From the NCBI GenBank assembly GCA_964551835.1, contig CAZKEM010000027.1, positions 1-27,879 on the forward strand: a stretch of DNA of 27,879 bases, read 5' to 3'. The stretch is from JAHDCC01 sp964551835. GTDB lineage: Bacteria; Actinomycetota; Acidimicrobiia; Acidimicrobiales; SZUA-35. Below, one piece after another: positions 7,177 through 14,848 of the stretch (position 1 is its first letter; each line of letters opens with the position of its first letter). Both the position numbers and the translations under genes were made by a program. Below the pieces are notes generated by a model, which was not told the DNA's origin, made no database searches, and was given only the letters and a program-made list of their open reading frames with translations.

Positions 7177-8013
7177 ATGGCTATTCGGAAACGTAAACCA
7201 AGCAGCCCAGGACGTCGGTTTCAGACCAGTTCCGATTTTTCGGAACTGACGTCAACAACGCCTGAGAAGTCTCTCCTGGCTAAGCATTCATCTTCCGGTG
7301 GACGCAACAACCACGGACGAAAGACGGCTCGACATCGCGGTGGAGGCCATAAGCGCCGGTACCGCATCATCGACTTTCGTCGCACCAAAGACGGCGTACC
7401 AGCTACGGTCGCTTCAATTGAGTACGACCCAAACCGAAACTGTCGGATCGCTCTCCTTCATTACCGAGACGGTGAGAAGCGTTATATCCTCGCTCCCCGC
7501 GGACTATCGGTTGGCGACGAGGTAACCTCGGGAACCAGCTCGGACATCAAGCCCGGAAATGCTCTCCCATTGCGTTACATCCCAGTGGGTACCGTTATAC
7601 ACGCCGTCGAACTCCGTCCTGGTGGAGGCGCCAGTCTCGGCCGGTCAGCCGGAACGAGCATCCAACTGGTAGCTAAAGAAGGCACTACGGCAACGCTGCG
7701 CCTTCCAAGTACAGAAATGCGGCGAGTGTCGATCGACTGTCGGGGAACCGTCGGCGAGGTCGGCAACGCCGAAGCCGAATTGGTTAAGATCGGCAAAGCC
7801 GGTCGAAGTCGCTGGAAGGGTAAACGGCCACAAACACGTGGTGTTGCCATGAACCCAGTAGACCACCCACATGGTGGTGGTGAAGGTAAGTCATCTGGTG
7901 GACGCCACCCGGTTTCGCCTTGGGGCCAACCTGAAGGTAGAACCCGTAAAAAAGGCAAGAAGTCAGATTCTCAGATTATCCGCCGTCGGCGGACCCGTGG
8001 AGGTAGAAGGTAG
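7177..8013 (+). CDS. rplB: 50S ribosomal protein L2
   Basis: L2 is needed for subunit association and peptidyl transferase activity. The 278-residue product has SSGGRNNHGRKTARHRGGGHKRRYR-type basic stretches near residues 45-70, VASIEYDPNRNCRIALLHY, and the C-terminal GVAMNPVDHPHGGGEG loop that contains the functionally important histidine. I set the start at ATG 7177 rather than further upstream in the same frame, because MAIRKRKPSSPGRR matches the family N-terminus and AGGGGA sits 5 nt ahead. Length is normal for the family. Confidence 0.97.
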   Translation: MAIRKRKPSSPGRRFQTSSDFSELTSTTPEKSLLAKHSSSGGRNNHGRKTARHRGGGHKRRYRIIDFRRTKDGVPATVASIEYDPNRNCRIALLHYRDGEKRYILAPRGLSVGDEVTSGTSSDIKPGNALPLRYIPVGTVIHAVELRPGGGASLGRSAGTSIQLVAKEGTTATLRLPSTEMRRVSIDCRGTVGEVGNAEAELVKIGKAGRSRWKGKRPQTRGVAMNPVDHPHGGGEGKSSGGRHPVSPWGQPEGRTRKKGKKSDSQIIRRRRTRGGRR

Positions 8014-8015
8014 TC

Positions 8016-8294
8016 ATGCCACGCAGTCTCAAAAAAGGTGCATTCGTCGACGATCACCTCCTGAAGAAGGTCGACAAACTAAACGAGTCAAACGACAAGC
8101 GGGTCATCAAAACCTGGTCTCGTCGTTCGACCATCATCCCCGATATGGTCGGCCACACAATAGCGGTCCACGACGGACGCAAGCACGTTCCCGTCTACAT
8201 AACCGAGTCTATGGTCGGGCACAAACTGGGCGAGTTCTCACCAACTCGAACCTTTAAGTTCCACGCCGGTCAAGAGCGGACGGGTCGTCGCTAA
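8016..8294 (+). CDS. rpsS: 30S ribosomal protein S19
   Basis: S19 lies in the head of the small subunit and pairs with S13 to contact the large subunit and A-site tRNA. The 92-residue product is complete and typical: PRSLKKGAFVDDHLLKKV at the start, IKTWSRRSTIIPDMVGHTIAVHDGRKHVPVYI in the centre and GHKLGEFSPTRTFKFH near the end. It begins 2 nt after the rplB stop, and its TAA overlaps the rplV ATG (TAATG). Confidence 0.97.
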   Translation: MPRSLKKGAFVDDHLLKKVDKLNESNDKRVIKTWSRRSTIIPDMVGHTIAVHDGRKHVPVYITESMVGHKLGEFSPTRTFKFHAGQERTGRR

Positions 8295-8923
8295 TGGCTA
8301 CATCAACCGCAGATCGCACCGGAACACTGGCCAAAGCGCGAAACATTCGCATGTCGGCTTCAAAGGCCCGAATCGTGCTCGACCTCATCCGGGGTAAGCA
8401 TGTGGCCGAGGCCATCTATATCCTTGAATTCTCCGATCGTCTAGCCTCTGAGCCGGTTCTTAAAGTGCTGCGTTCTGCCATCGCTAACGCGGTCAACAAC
8501 GACGAGCTTGACGAAGAAGAGCTATTTATCTCTGAATGCTACGCTGATGGTGGGCCTACCCTAAAGCGTTTCCGCCCCCGGGCTCGAGGGCGCGCTGGTC
8601 GAATTCAGAAGAAGACCTGCCACATCACCATGGTCGTTTCGAGACTTTCCGACGAAGACCTCGACTCTATGCGAGAGCGTGAAGAGCTCAAAGCCGAGAG
8701 TTCACCTAAAAAGGCCAAGAAGTCTGATGCGGCGGCTCGTCGAGATCGCGTAGCGAAGAGCAAGAAAGCTGCAGCCGACACCGATGTTGTCGAAGACGAC
8801 ACCGTAGAAAACGAAGCAGTAGAAGAAGTAGCTGCGGACGAAGAGGCCCCAGAGGTCGAACCGGTAGACGAAGTTGTAGAAGAGACCGACGAAGAAGACG
8901 TTGTTTCGGAGGAGGAAGAATAA
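8294..8923 (+). CDS. rplV: 50S ribosomal protein L22 with long acidic C-terminal tail
   Basis: L22 lines the exit tunnel with a beta-hairpin. Residues 10-118 are a normal L22 core: ARNIRMSASKARIVLDLIRGK, then GPTLKRFRPRARGRAGRIQKKTCHITMVV. The protein then continues for about 90 more residues. First comes a charged Lys/Ala-rich helix-like stretch (120-157), then a tail of about 50 residues that is mostly Glu, Asp and Val and ends EEEE. Typical L22 is about 110-120 residues, so this is nearly double. Such a low-complexity acidic tail is probably disordered and would project from the ribosome surface. One-base overlaps join it to both neighbours. Confidence 0.96.
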   Translation: MATSTADRTGTLAKARNIRMSASKARIVLDLIRGKHVAEAIYILEFSDRLASEPVLKVLRSAIANAVNNDELDEEELFISECYADGGPTLKRFRPRARGRAGRIQKKTCHITMVVSRLSDEDLDSMREREELKAESSPKKAKKSDAAARRDRVAKSKKAAADTDVVEDDTVENEAVEEVAADEEAPEVEPVDEVVEETDEEDVVSEEEE

Positions 8924-9840
8924 TGGGTCAGAAAGTACATCCCTACGGATTCCGACTTGGCGTTACCACCGAATGGAAATCCCGCTGGATTGCCGATCGC
9001 GAAGAGTATCGTCAATTCCTAATCGAGGATTCGAATATTCGAACGTTCCTGATGGAGCAACTCCCGAACGCTGCGATCAGTCGTATCGAGGTTGAACGAA
9101 CCGGCGAGAAGTTGCAGACCGACGTACACACCGCACGTCCGGGAATTGTTATCGGACGTAAAGGCTCCGAAGCTGATCGGCTTCGACAGGGTCTCACAAA
9201 GTTGACCGGGAATCCCAAGGTCAAACTGAACATCATTGAGATCAAGCAGCCAGAACTTGACGCTGCATTGATCGCTCAAGGCGTCGCCGACCAGCTCGTT
9301 GGTCGAATGGCATTCCGAAGGGCTATGAAAAGGGCCATGCAGAATGCGATGAAGGCTGGCGCCAAGGGAATCCGAATCCAGTCTTCGGGTCGACTTGGTG
9401 GCGCCGAAATGGGTCGAACCGAGTGGTACCGAGAAGGTCGAGTTCCCCTGCACACACTTCGGGCCGATATCGACTATGGCCTACGCGAAGCTCATACGAC
9501 CTACGGTCGCATCGGTGTAAAAGTTTGGCTCTACCGGGGAGACATTCTCCCCTACAAAGCAAGCAGTGACAAAGCAGCTCAGGAAGCGGCCCTGGCCGCA
9601 GGTCAAACCGCAACACCAGCGGCCCCTAAGCCAATTGTCTCCTCGTCACGACGTCCAAAGGCAGCTCCTGTTGCCGCAGCACCGACAGATGACGCCGCTA
9701 TCAAAGAGCCTGCTCCGCTGGTAAAAGAAGCGGATCCAGAGTTTGAGCGACTCCTCGCCAAAGAAGAAGCGATCGAGGCGGACCTCGAAAAAGACAAGTC
9801 TTCCGAGACATTGAACTTCCGTCAGGGAGATGGTGACTAA
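8923..9840 (+). CDS. rpsC: 30S ribosomal protein S3 with C-terminal extension
   Basis: S3 forms part of the mRNA entry site and has helicase-related function. The 305-residue product begins MGQKVHPYGFRLG, has the KH-domain loop GRKG at residues 78-81, and the S3 C-domain through GRIGVKVWLYRGDILPY at about 195-211. From residue 215 to 305 a low-complexity Ala/Pro-rich then charged region (KAAPVAAAPTDD, FERLLAKEEAIEADLEKDK) is added. S3 is usually about 210-275 residues. The start overlaps the rplV stop by one base. The gene upstream, L22, also has a long tail. Confidence 0.97.
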   Translation: MGQKVHPYGFRLGVTTEWKSRWIADREEYRQFLIEDSNIRTFLMEQLPNAAISRIEVERTGEKLQTDVHTARPGIVIGRKGSEADRLRQGLTKLTGNPKVKLNIIEIKQPELDAALIAQGVADQLVGRMAFRRAMKRAMQNAMKAGAKGIRIQSSGRLGGAEMGRTEWYREGRVPLHTLRADIDYGLREAHTTYGRIGVKVWLYRGDILPYKASSDKAAQEAALAAGQTATPAAPKPIVSSSRRPKAAPVAAAPTDDAAIKEPAPLVKEADPEFERLLAKEEAIEADLEKDKSSETLNFRQGDGD

Positions 9841-9842
9841 CC

Positions 9843-10265
9843 ATGTTGATGCCTAAGAAAGTAAAGCACCGAAAGCAACACCGCGGTCGTACCAAAGGTG
9901 TTGCCAAAGGTGGAACCAACGTATCGTATGGTGAATATGGCCTTCAGGTTCTCGAACCAGGCTGGATCACCTCTCGCCAAATTGAAGCAGCTCGTATTGC
10001 CATGACTCGACACGTACGTCGTGGCGGTAAGGTCTGGATCAACGTTTTCCCTGATAAGCCAGTTACCGCCAAGCCGGCCGAAACTCGCATGGGGTCCGGA
10101 AAAGGCAACGTTGAGCACTGGGTGGCAGTAGTAAAACCAGGACGGGTCATTTTCGAGCTGTCCTATCCAGAAGACAAGATCGCTCGCGAGGCCATCGCCA
10201 AGGCAATTCAGAAATTGCCGGTCAAAGCCCGAGTAATCACACGAGAGGATGGATTCGATGGCTGA
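9843..10265 (+). CDS. rplP: 50S ribosomal protein L16
   Basis: L16 helps shape the A-site tRNA binding pocket of the large subunit. The 140-residue product begins MLMPKKVKHRKQHRGR and contains GLQVLEPGWITSRQIEAARI and GGKVWINVFPDKPVTAKPAETRMGSGKG, which are diagnostic. ATG 9843 gives the common MLMPKK start, 2 nt after the rpsC stop, with GGGAG upstream. Its 3' end overlaps the start of rpmC by eight bases. Confidence 0.97.
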   Translation: MLMPKKVKHRKQHRGRTKGVAKGGTNVSYGEYGLQVLEPGWITSRQIEAARIAMTRHVRRGGKVWINVFPDKPVTAKPAETRMGSGKGNVEHWVAVVKPGRVIFELSYPEDKIAREAIAKAIQKLPVKARVITREDGFDG

Positions 10266-10482
10266 TTCAGCGTTGCAGAACCAATCGGATATCGACCTAC
10301 AAGAACTACGCGACGAGCACAAAAAGGAGCTGTTTAACCTCCGGTTTCAACACGCGACTGGCCAGCTCGAAAACACCGCACGAGTCGGTACGGTTCGTAA
10401 AGAAGTCGCTCGGATTAACACTGAGCTGCGTAATCGAGAGATTGCCGCCGCAGAGGCACTAGCGGCTGAAGGAGAGTCATAA
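10258..10482 (+). CDS. rpmC: 50S ribosomal protein L29
   Basis: L29 lies beside L23 at the tunnel exit. The 74-residue product has the family's ELRDEHKKELFNLRFQHATGQLENTARVGTVRKEVARINT helical hairpin. Two in-frame ATGs exist, at 10249 and 10258. I chose 10258 because GAGAGG (10243-10248) is 9 nt away from it but directly abuts the first. The C-terminus ends in an Ala/Glu-rich stretch. It overlaps both rplP and rpsQ. Confidence 0.94.
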   Translation: MADSALQNQSDIDLQELRDEHKKELFNLRFQHATGQLENTARVGTVRKEVARINTELRNREIAAAEALAAEGES

Positions 10483-10754
10483 TGGCCGAGCAAACTGTCG
10501 ATCGGTCTTCGAACCGCAAGGTCCGCGAAGGTCTGGTCGTTTCGAACAAAATGGACAAAACCGCCATCGTCGAGGTAAGTCGCCGTTCGCGACACCCCCA
10601 GTACGACAAGACGGTTCAAAAAGCCAAGCGCTACTTTGCCCATGATGAAGACAACGATCTCAATGAAGGCGATCGCGTACGCATCGTCGAGACTCGACCG
10701 CTTTCTGCTAAGAAGCGTTGGCGAGTCCTGGAAGTTCTGGAGCGGGCACGATGA
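10482..10754 (+). CDS. rpsQ: 30S ribosomal protein S17
   Basis: S17 is a primary 16S rRNA-binding OB-fold protein. The 90-residue product contains KVREGLVVSNKMDKTAIVEV, then YDKTVQKAKRYFAHDEDND and GDRVRIVETRPLSAKKRWRV, all typical. Its ATG overlaps the rpmC stop (TAATG), and its TGA overlaps the rplN ATG (ATGA). Confidence 0.96.
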   Translation: MAEQTVDRSSNRKVREGLVVSNKMDKTAIVEVSRRSRHPQYDKTVQKAKRYFAHDEDNDLNEGDRVRIVETRPLSAKKRWRVLEVLERAR

Positions 10755-11119
10755 TCCAACAAGAATCTCGACTCAAGGTCGCCGACAACTCTGGCGCCCG
10801 AGAAGTTCTCTGTATCAAAGTACTTGGTGGCTCACGCCGGCGCTATGCCGGTATCGGCGACATCTTTGTCGCCACCGTTAAAGATGCGCTTCCAGGAGCC
10901 GCAGTCAAAAAGGGCGAAGTCGTACGATGCGTCGTTGTCCGAACGAAAAAGGAACGACGTCGTCCTGATGGCTCGTACATCCGATTTGACGAAAATGCGG
11001 CTGTCCTAATCGACGACCAAAAGGCGCCTCGCGGTACCCGTATCTTTGGTCCAGTAGGCCGAGAACTTCGAGACAAGAAGTTCATGCGCATAGTTTCGCT
11101 TGCGCCGGAGGTACTCTAA
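10751..11119 (+). CDS. rplN: 50S ribosomal protein L14
   Basis: L14 forms part of the intersubunit bridge. The 122-residue product is full length: MIQQESRLKVADNSGAREV at the start, then GDIFVATVKDALPG, KKGEVVRCVVVRTKKERRRPDGSYIRFDENAAVLI, and FGPVGRELRDKKFMRIVSLAPEVL at the end. I set the start at ATG 10751, within the ATGA overlap with rpsQ, because MIQQESRL is the usual N-terminus. It is the opening gene of what is the spc operon in other bacteria, but no separate promoter is apparent here. Confidence 0.97.
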   Translation: MIQQESRLKVADNSGAREVLCIKVLGGSRRRYAGIGDIFVATVKDALPGAAVKKGEVVRCVVVRTKKERRRPDGSYIRFDENAAVLIDDQKAPRGTRIFGPVGRELRDKKFMRIVSLAPEVL

Positions 11120-11442
11120 TGAAAATTCGTAAGGGAGATAAGGTCCGGGTTTTGAGCGGCAAAGATCGCAACGCCGAAGGTGTTGTGACCACTGCGCTCC
11201 CCGCACGCGGGAAGGTGATCGTTGAAGGTGTCAACACCGCACAACGTCACACCAAACCAAAGTCGGCCGAAGATCCAGGCGGCATCTTAGAAAAAGACAT
11301 GCCGATCGACGCATCAAACGTTGCGATTCTCAGTCCAAAAGATGGCAAGCCCACACGAGTTGGCTACGAGATCCAAGATGATGGCAACAAGATTCGAATC
11401 TGTAAGAGAACCGGAGTTGAAATTCCGGAGGTGAACGAATGA
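11119..11442 (+). CDS. rplX: 50S ribosomal protein L24
   Basis: L24 nucleates large-subunit assembly on domain I of 23S rRNA. The 107-residue product has the KOW motif (KIRKGDKVRVLSGKDRNAEG) at the N-terminus, then GVNTAQRHTKPK and IDASNVAILSP. GGAGG precedes its ATG, inside the end of rplN. It overlaps rplN by one base and rplE by four. Confidence 0.96.
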   Translation: MKIRKGDKVRVLSGKDRNAEGVVTTALPARGKVIVEGVNTAQRHTKPKSAEDPGGILEKDMPIDASNVAILSPKDGKPTRVGYEIQDDGNKIRICKRTGVEIPEVNE

Positions 11443-12008
11443 GCACAAAAATAGTTCCTCGACTAAAAGTTCAATACAACGAGTCAGTTCGGGCGCAACT
11501 CAAAACTGATCTTGAGCTCGACAACATCATGGACGTTCCTCGCATGGAGAAGATCGTCATCAATATGGGTGTTGGCGAGGCGATTCTAAACAAGAAACAT
11601 CTTGAGTCGGCTATCACCGACCTGACACAAATCGCTGGCCAGAAGCCGGTCGTTACCAAGGCGAAGAAAGCAATCGCATCGTTTAAACTCCGTGAGGGGA
11701 ACGCTGTCGGGTGCAAAGTGACCTTGCGGGGCGATCAAATGTGGGAATTCTTTGACCGTTTGGTCACGCTCGCAATTCCCCGAATTAGAGACTTTCGAGG
11801 TCTTAGTTCGAAGTCGTTCGACGGCAGCGGCAACTATACGTTCGGCCTGTCCGAGCAGCTAATGTTTCCCGAGATCAGCTACGACTCCGTAGATGCTAAC
11901 CGGGGTATGGATATCACAATTGTTACCACAGCACGTACTAACGCTGAGGGGAAAGCACTACTCGAAGCGTTCAAATTCCCGTTCCGGCGTGAAGGGCAGG
12001 CCCAGTAA
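11439..12008 (+). CDS. rplE: 50S ribosomal protein L5
   Basis: L5 binds 5S rRNA and contacts P-site tRNA. The 189-residue product shows the family landmarks: VPRMEKIVINMGVGEA, ITGLT-like DLTQIAGQKPVVTKAKKAIASFKLREG, VTLRGDQMWEFFDRLV, and PRIRDFRGLSSKSFDGSGNYTFGLSEQLMFPEI. ATG 11439 overlaps the rplX stop (ATGA), with GGAGG ahead of it. Its TAA overlaps the next ATG. Confidence 0.97.
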   Translation: MSTKIVPRLKVQYNESVRAQLKTDLELDNIMDVPRMEKIVINMGVGEAILNKKHLESAITDLTQIAGQKPVVTKAKKAIASFKLREGNAVGCKVTLRGDQMWEFFDRLVTLAIPRIRDFRGLSSKSFDGSGNYTFGLSEQLMFPEISYDSVDANRGMDITIVTTARTNAEGKALLEAFKFPFRREGQAQ

Positions 12009-12193
12009 TGGCCAAAAAAGCACTCATCAATAAACAAAAGAAGACTCCGAAATTTAAGGTCCGGGGCTACACCCGCTGCAACAAGTGTGGTCGTCCCCGA
12101 GCCGTATATCGGAAGTTCGGACTTTGCAGAGTTTGTTTCCGTGAGATGGCACACGCCGGAGAAATTCCTGGCGTGACCAAGGCAAGTTGGTAG
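12008..12193 (+). CDS. rpsN: 30S ribosomal protein S14, zinc-binding (type Z)
   Basis: This is the short, zinc-containing form of S14 (also called rpsZ), 61 residues. The zinc ribbon cysteines are C24, C27, C40 and C43 in TRCNKCGRPRAVYRKFGLCRVCFRE. The N-terminus is MAKKALINKQKKTPKFKVRGY, typical of the form carried inside the spc operon of Gram-positive and actinobacterial genomes. It is joined to rplE by TAATG. Many actinobacteria also carry a zinc-free S14 paralogue elsewhere, which cannot be judged here. Confidence 0.97.
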   Translation: MAKKALINKQKKTPKFKVRGYTRCNKCGRPRAVYRKFGLCRVCFREMAHAGEIPGVTKASW

Positions 12194-12206
12194 GGAGGCT
12201 GAACAC

Positions 12207-12611
12207 ATGTCGATGACAGATCCGATAGCTGACATGCTTACTCGAATTCGCAACGCCAATACGGCGATGCACGATGAAGTAACCATGCCATCTTCAAACC
12301 TCAAAGTTGCGCTAGCCGAAGTTCTCAAAACCGAAGGCTATATCAACGAATTCGAAGCGGTTGAGAACAACGAGCGCCCCGGCGCCACGTTGACTATCAA
12401 CATGCGCTACTCGCCAGAACGCGAACGCGTTATTAACGGCATCAAGAGAATTTCGAAACCCGGCCTCCGGGTGTATACCAAGAAAGACGAGATTCCTCGG
12501 GTTCTCGGCGGTCTTGGTGTTGCAGTATTGTCCACCAATAAAGGTCTCATCACCGATCGAGCTGCTCGTAAGGCTCGTCTCGGCGGAGAGATTCTTTGCT
12601 ACGTCTGGTAG
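12207..12611 (+). CDS. rpsH: 30S ribosomal protein S8
   Basis: S8 is a central-domain assembly protein of 16S rRNA and the translational repressor of the spc operon in E. coli. The 134-residue product has MTDPIADMLTRIRNAN, PGLRVYTKKDEIPRVLGGLGVAVLSTNKGLITDRAARKARLGGEILCYVW, complete to the end. ATG 12207 is preceded by GGGAGG at usable spacing. A second in-frame ATG two codons later is the alternative. Confidence 0.97.
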   Translation: MSMTDPIADMLTRIRNANTAMHDEVTMPSSNLKVALAEVLKTEGYINEFEAVENNERPGATLTINMRYSPERERVINGIKRISKPGLRVYTKKDEIPRVLGGLGVAVLSTNKGLITDRAARKARLGGEILCYVW

Positions 12612-12617
12612 GCCATC

Positions 12618-13157
12618 ATGTCAAGAATTGGTAATTCACCTATCTCGATCCCATCTGGTGTCGAAGTAGCAGTCGCAGGTAAGACCGTTTCGGCCAAAGG
12701 CTCGAAGGGTTCGCTGGCGATAACACTGCCCGAACCGATTTCAGCTGAGGTCGGCGACGACAAGGTGACGGTTTCTCGGGTTGACGACGAAACGGCGTCG
12801 AAGTCTCTTCACGGGCTAAACCGTTCGTTAATCAACAACATGTTGATCGGTGTTTCCGACGGTTTCCGAAAAGACCTTGAAATCGTTGGCGTCGGTTACC
12901 GAGCCAACGCTAAAGGTAAACAGAAGATCGAGTTGGCCCTCGGTTTTAGCCACCCGGTCGTAGTTGAAGCGCCTGAAGGCGTTACGTTCGAGGTTCCTGA
13001 ACCCACCAAAATTGGGGTTGTCGGGATTGACAAGCAGGTCGTAGGCCAAGTTGCAGCAGAAATTAGATCGTACCGTTCACCTGAACCCTATAAGGGCAAA
13101 GGCGTGCGCTACGCTGGCGAACATGTGATTCGCAAGGCTGGAAAGGCTAGCAAGTAA
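12618..13157 (+). CDS. rplF: 50S ribosomal protein L6
   Basis: L6 sits at the base of the L7/L12 stalk near the factor-binding site. The 179-residue product begins MSRIGNSPISIPSGVEV. It includes GLNRSLINNMLIGVSDGFRKDLEIVGVGYRA, the second-domain signature and RSPEPYKGKGVRYAGEHVIRKAGKA at the end. Length and order are normal. Its TAA overlaps the rplR ATG by one base. Confidence 0.97.
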   Translation: MSRIGNSPISIPSGVEVAVAGKTVSAKGSKGSLAITLPEPISAEVGDDKVTVSRVDDETASKSLHGLNRSLINNMLIGVSDGFRKDLEIVGVGYRANAKGKQKIELALGFSHPVVVEAPEGVTFEVPEPTKIGVVGIDKQVVGQVAAEIRSYRSPEPYKGKGVRYAGEHVIRKAGKASK

Positions 13158-13537
13158 TGGGTCGCACAGTAAGTAAGCAAACCGCCAAAAAACAGGCGCT
13201 TCGTATTCGCCGGCAACGACGGGCTCGTAAGAAGATAGTCGGATCCGCCGAACGGCCACGACTAGCCGTCTTTCGTTCGAATCGTCATATCAGCGTTCAA
13301 GTTATCGACGATTCTGTGGGTAAAACCCTCGCTTTTGCTTCGACAACCGAAACCGCAGTCAGCGAAAAGGGCACGACCAGCAATATTGACGCAGCAAAAA
13401 CTGTTGGGCAACTTGTTGGTGAACGAGCTAAGGCCGCTGGAGTTGGACAAGTAATCTTTGATCGTGGCGGCAATCGCTACCACGGCCGAGTTGCGGCGCT
13501 AGCCGATGCAGCTCGTGAAGCCGGACTCGAATTTTAG
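13157..13537 (+). CDS. rplR: 50S ribosomal protein L18
   Basis: L18 binds 5S rRNA together with L5. The 126-residue product has a basic N-terminus (RIRRQRRARKKIVGSAERPRLAVFRSNRHISVQVIDD), a central AKTVGQLVGERAKAAG, and the characteristic FDRGGNRYHGRVAALADAAREAGLEF ending. It starts in a TAATG overlap with rplF. The following rpsE begins 10 nt after the stop behind TTAGGAG. Confidence 0.97.
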   Translation: MGRTVSKQTAKKQALRIRRQRRARKKIVGSAERPRLAVFRSNRHISVQVIDDSVGKTLAFASTTETAVSEKGTTSNIDAAKTVGQLVGERAKAAGVGQVIFDRGGNRYHGRVAALADAAREAGLEF

Positions 13538-13546
13538 GAGCAGATT

Positions 13547-14125
13547 ATGGCTAATGATCGAAACAACGATCGCGGCGATGGTCGCGAGTCACGAGTAATA
13601 ACCATCAACCGGGTGGCAAAAGTAGTTAAGGGTGGACGCCGGTTTGCCTTTACCGCTCTTGTCGTTCTCGGAGACGGTTCCGGCAAAGTGGGCCTAGGGT
13701 ACGGCAAAGCAAAAGAGGTGCCCCTCGCTATCCAAAAGGGAACCGAAGAGGCTCGAAAGCTAATGTTTGCGGTGCCGCTAGCGGGCGGAACCATCACCCA
13801 TCCTATTATTGGTGAACAGGGCGCTGGCCGGGTTCTTCTTAAGCCTGCTGCTCCTGGTACCGGTGTTATCGCCGGTGGTGCTGCTCGGATCATCTTGGAA
13901 GAAGCTGGTATTCGCGACGTGTTGTGTAAGTCGCTTGGTTCTCCGAACCAGATCAACGTGGCCCGAGCTACCATCAACGCGTTGCAGACGCTTAAACGAC
14001 CTGACGAAGTAGCTCGCCTGCGAGGAATTCCGATGGATGAGTTTACGCCTAAGGGTCTCCTCGACGCCTATGTCGAAACGCAAAAGGGCACAAAGGCAGA
14101 AAAGGCCGAGGTATACAATGGCTGA
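13547..14125 (+). CDS. rpsE: 30S ribosomal protein S5
   Basis: S5 contributes to decoding accuracy. The 192-residue product has the double-stranded-RNA-binding-like N-domain with INRVAKVVKGGRRFAFTALVVLGDGSGKVGLGYGKAKEVP. The C-domain includes GVIAGGAARIILEEAGIRDVLCKSLGSPNQINVARATINALQ. A long Asn/Asp/Arg-rich N-terminus (MANDRNNDRGDGRES) precedes the fold, as in several actinobacteria. The rpmD ATG lies inside its last codons. Confidence 0.97.
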   Translation: MANDRNNDRGDGRESRVITINRVAKVVKGGRRFAFTALVVLGDGSGKVGLGYGKAKEVPLAIQKGTEEARKLMFAVPLAGGTITHPIIGEQGAGRVLLKPAAPGTGVIAGGAARIILEEAGIRDVLCKSLGSPNQINVARATINALQTLKRPDEVARLRGIPMDEFTPKGLLDAYVETQKGTKAEKAEVYNG

Positions 14126-14297
14126 TCTTAAAGTGACGCAAGTACGTTCTTCTATTGGCACGAAGCCAAAGCAGCGAGGAACGTTACGGGCCCTGGGCCT
14201 TGGACGAATTGGTAAATCGAACGTAGTAGCCGACCGAGCTGAGACCCGGGGTATGATAGCCCGGGTTCCTCATCTCATCACGGTCGAAGAGGTATAA
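14118..14297 (+). CDS. rpmD: 50S ribosomal protein L30
   Basis: L30 is a small large-subunit protein. The 59-residue product reads MADLKVTQVRSSIGTKPKQR then TLRALGLGRIGKSNVVADRAETRGMIARVPHLITVEEV, the classic pattern. ATG 14118 lies eight bases inside the end of rpsE; upstream in-frame starts would add a tail that does not look like L30. GGCCGAGG precedes it. Confidence 0.96.
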   Translation: MADLKVTQVRSSIGTKPKQRGTLRALGLGRIGKSNVVADRAETRGMIARVPHLITVEEV

Positions 14298-14314
14298 GGG
14301 CCTTCGTTGGCCCT
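14297..14314 (+). promoter_or_regulatory. Hairpin between rpmD and rplO
   Basis: AGGGCC (14297-14302) pairs with GGCCCT (14309-14314) around TTCGTT, immediately before the rplO ribosome binding site AAGGAG (14315-14320). This is one of the few gaps in an otherwise overlapping operon. It lacks a U-run and the genes downstream are essential, so read-through with local effect on RNA processing or rplO translation is likelier than termination. Confidence 0.4.
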
Positions 14315-14325
14315 AAGGAGTCATC

Positions 14326-14811
14326 ATGAAAATTCATGATCTAAAACCAGCAGATGGTTCGACAAAGCGCCGTAAGCGCAAAGGTAGAGGTATCTCGGGC
14401 AAAGGCGGCAAAACCGCAGGCCGTGGTACTAAAGGGCAGAAAGCGCGTAACACGATCCCTGTCGGATTTGAAGGTGGACAGCTGCCGCTACACCAGCGGA
14501 TGCCAAAGCTTCGCGGCTTTACCAACCCATTCCGGGTTGAGTACCAGGCAGTCAACCTCGACACCATCGCCGAGAGCGGGCTGGACGAGATAACACCGGA
14601 ATCGCTTTTTGAGCAAGGTTTGATCAGTAAAGGTGCCTTAGTTAAGGTCCTTGGACGCGGCGAGCTATCAGGCAAAGTAACCGTCAAGGCACACGCGTTT
14701 TCAAAGAGCGCTGAAGCTGCGATCACGGGTGCGGGTGGAAGCGTAGAAACGCTACCTTTGCCCTTTAAAATCCGCCCAGCAGCAAAAGGGAACCAGCACA
14801 CCAATCGGTAG
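14326..14811 (+). CDS. rplO: 50S ribosomal protein L15
   Basis: L15 is a late-assembly large-subunit protein. The 161-residue product has the basic glycine-rich N-terminus (KRRKRKGRGISGKGGKTAGRGTKGQKAR), GFEGGQLPLHQRMPKLRGFTNPFR, and a C-domain with ISKGALVKVLGRGELSGKVTVKAHAFSKSAEAAI, all diagnostic. AAGGAG stands 5 nt before ATG 14326. secY follows after 37 nt. Confidence 0.97.
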   Translation: MKIHDLKPADGSTKRRKRKGRGISGKGGKTAGRGTKGQKARNTIPVGFEGGQLPLHQRMPKLRGFTNPFRVEYQAVNLDTIAESGLDEITPESLFEQGLISKGALVKVLGRGELSGKVTVKAHAFSKSAEAAITGAGGSVETLPLPFKIRPAAKGNQHTNR

Positions 14812-14848
14812 GCTGTCTAGCTAGCCATTTAGTACAAGGGACGTAAAC

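Noticed and set aside
8605..9015. Serine-rich 136-codon frame antisense to the L22 tail
   Set aside because: It is the mirror of the repetitive acidic codons of rplV, with no start signal or motif.
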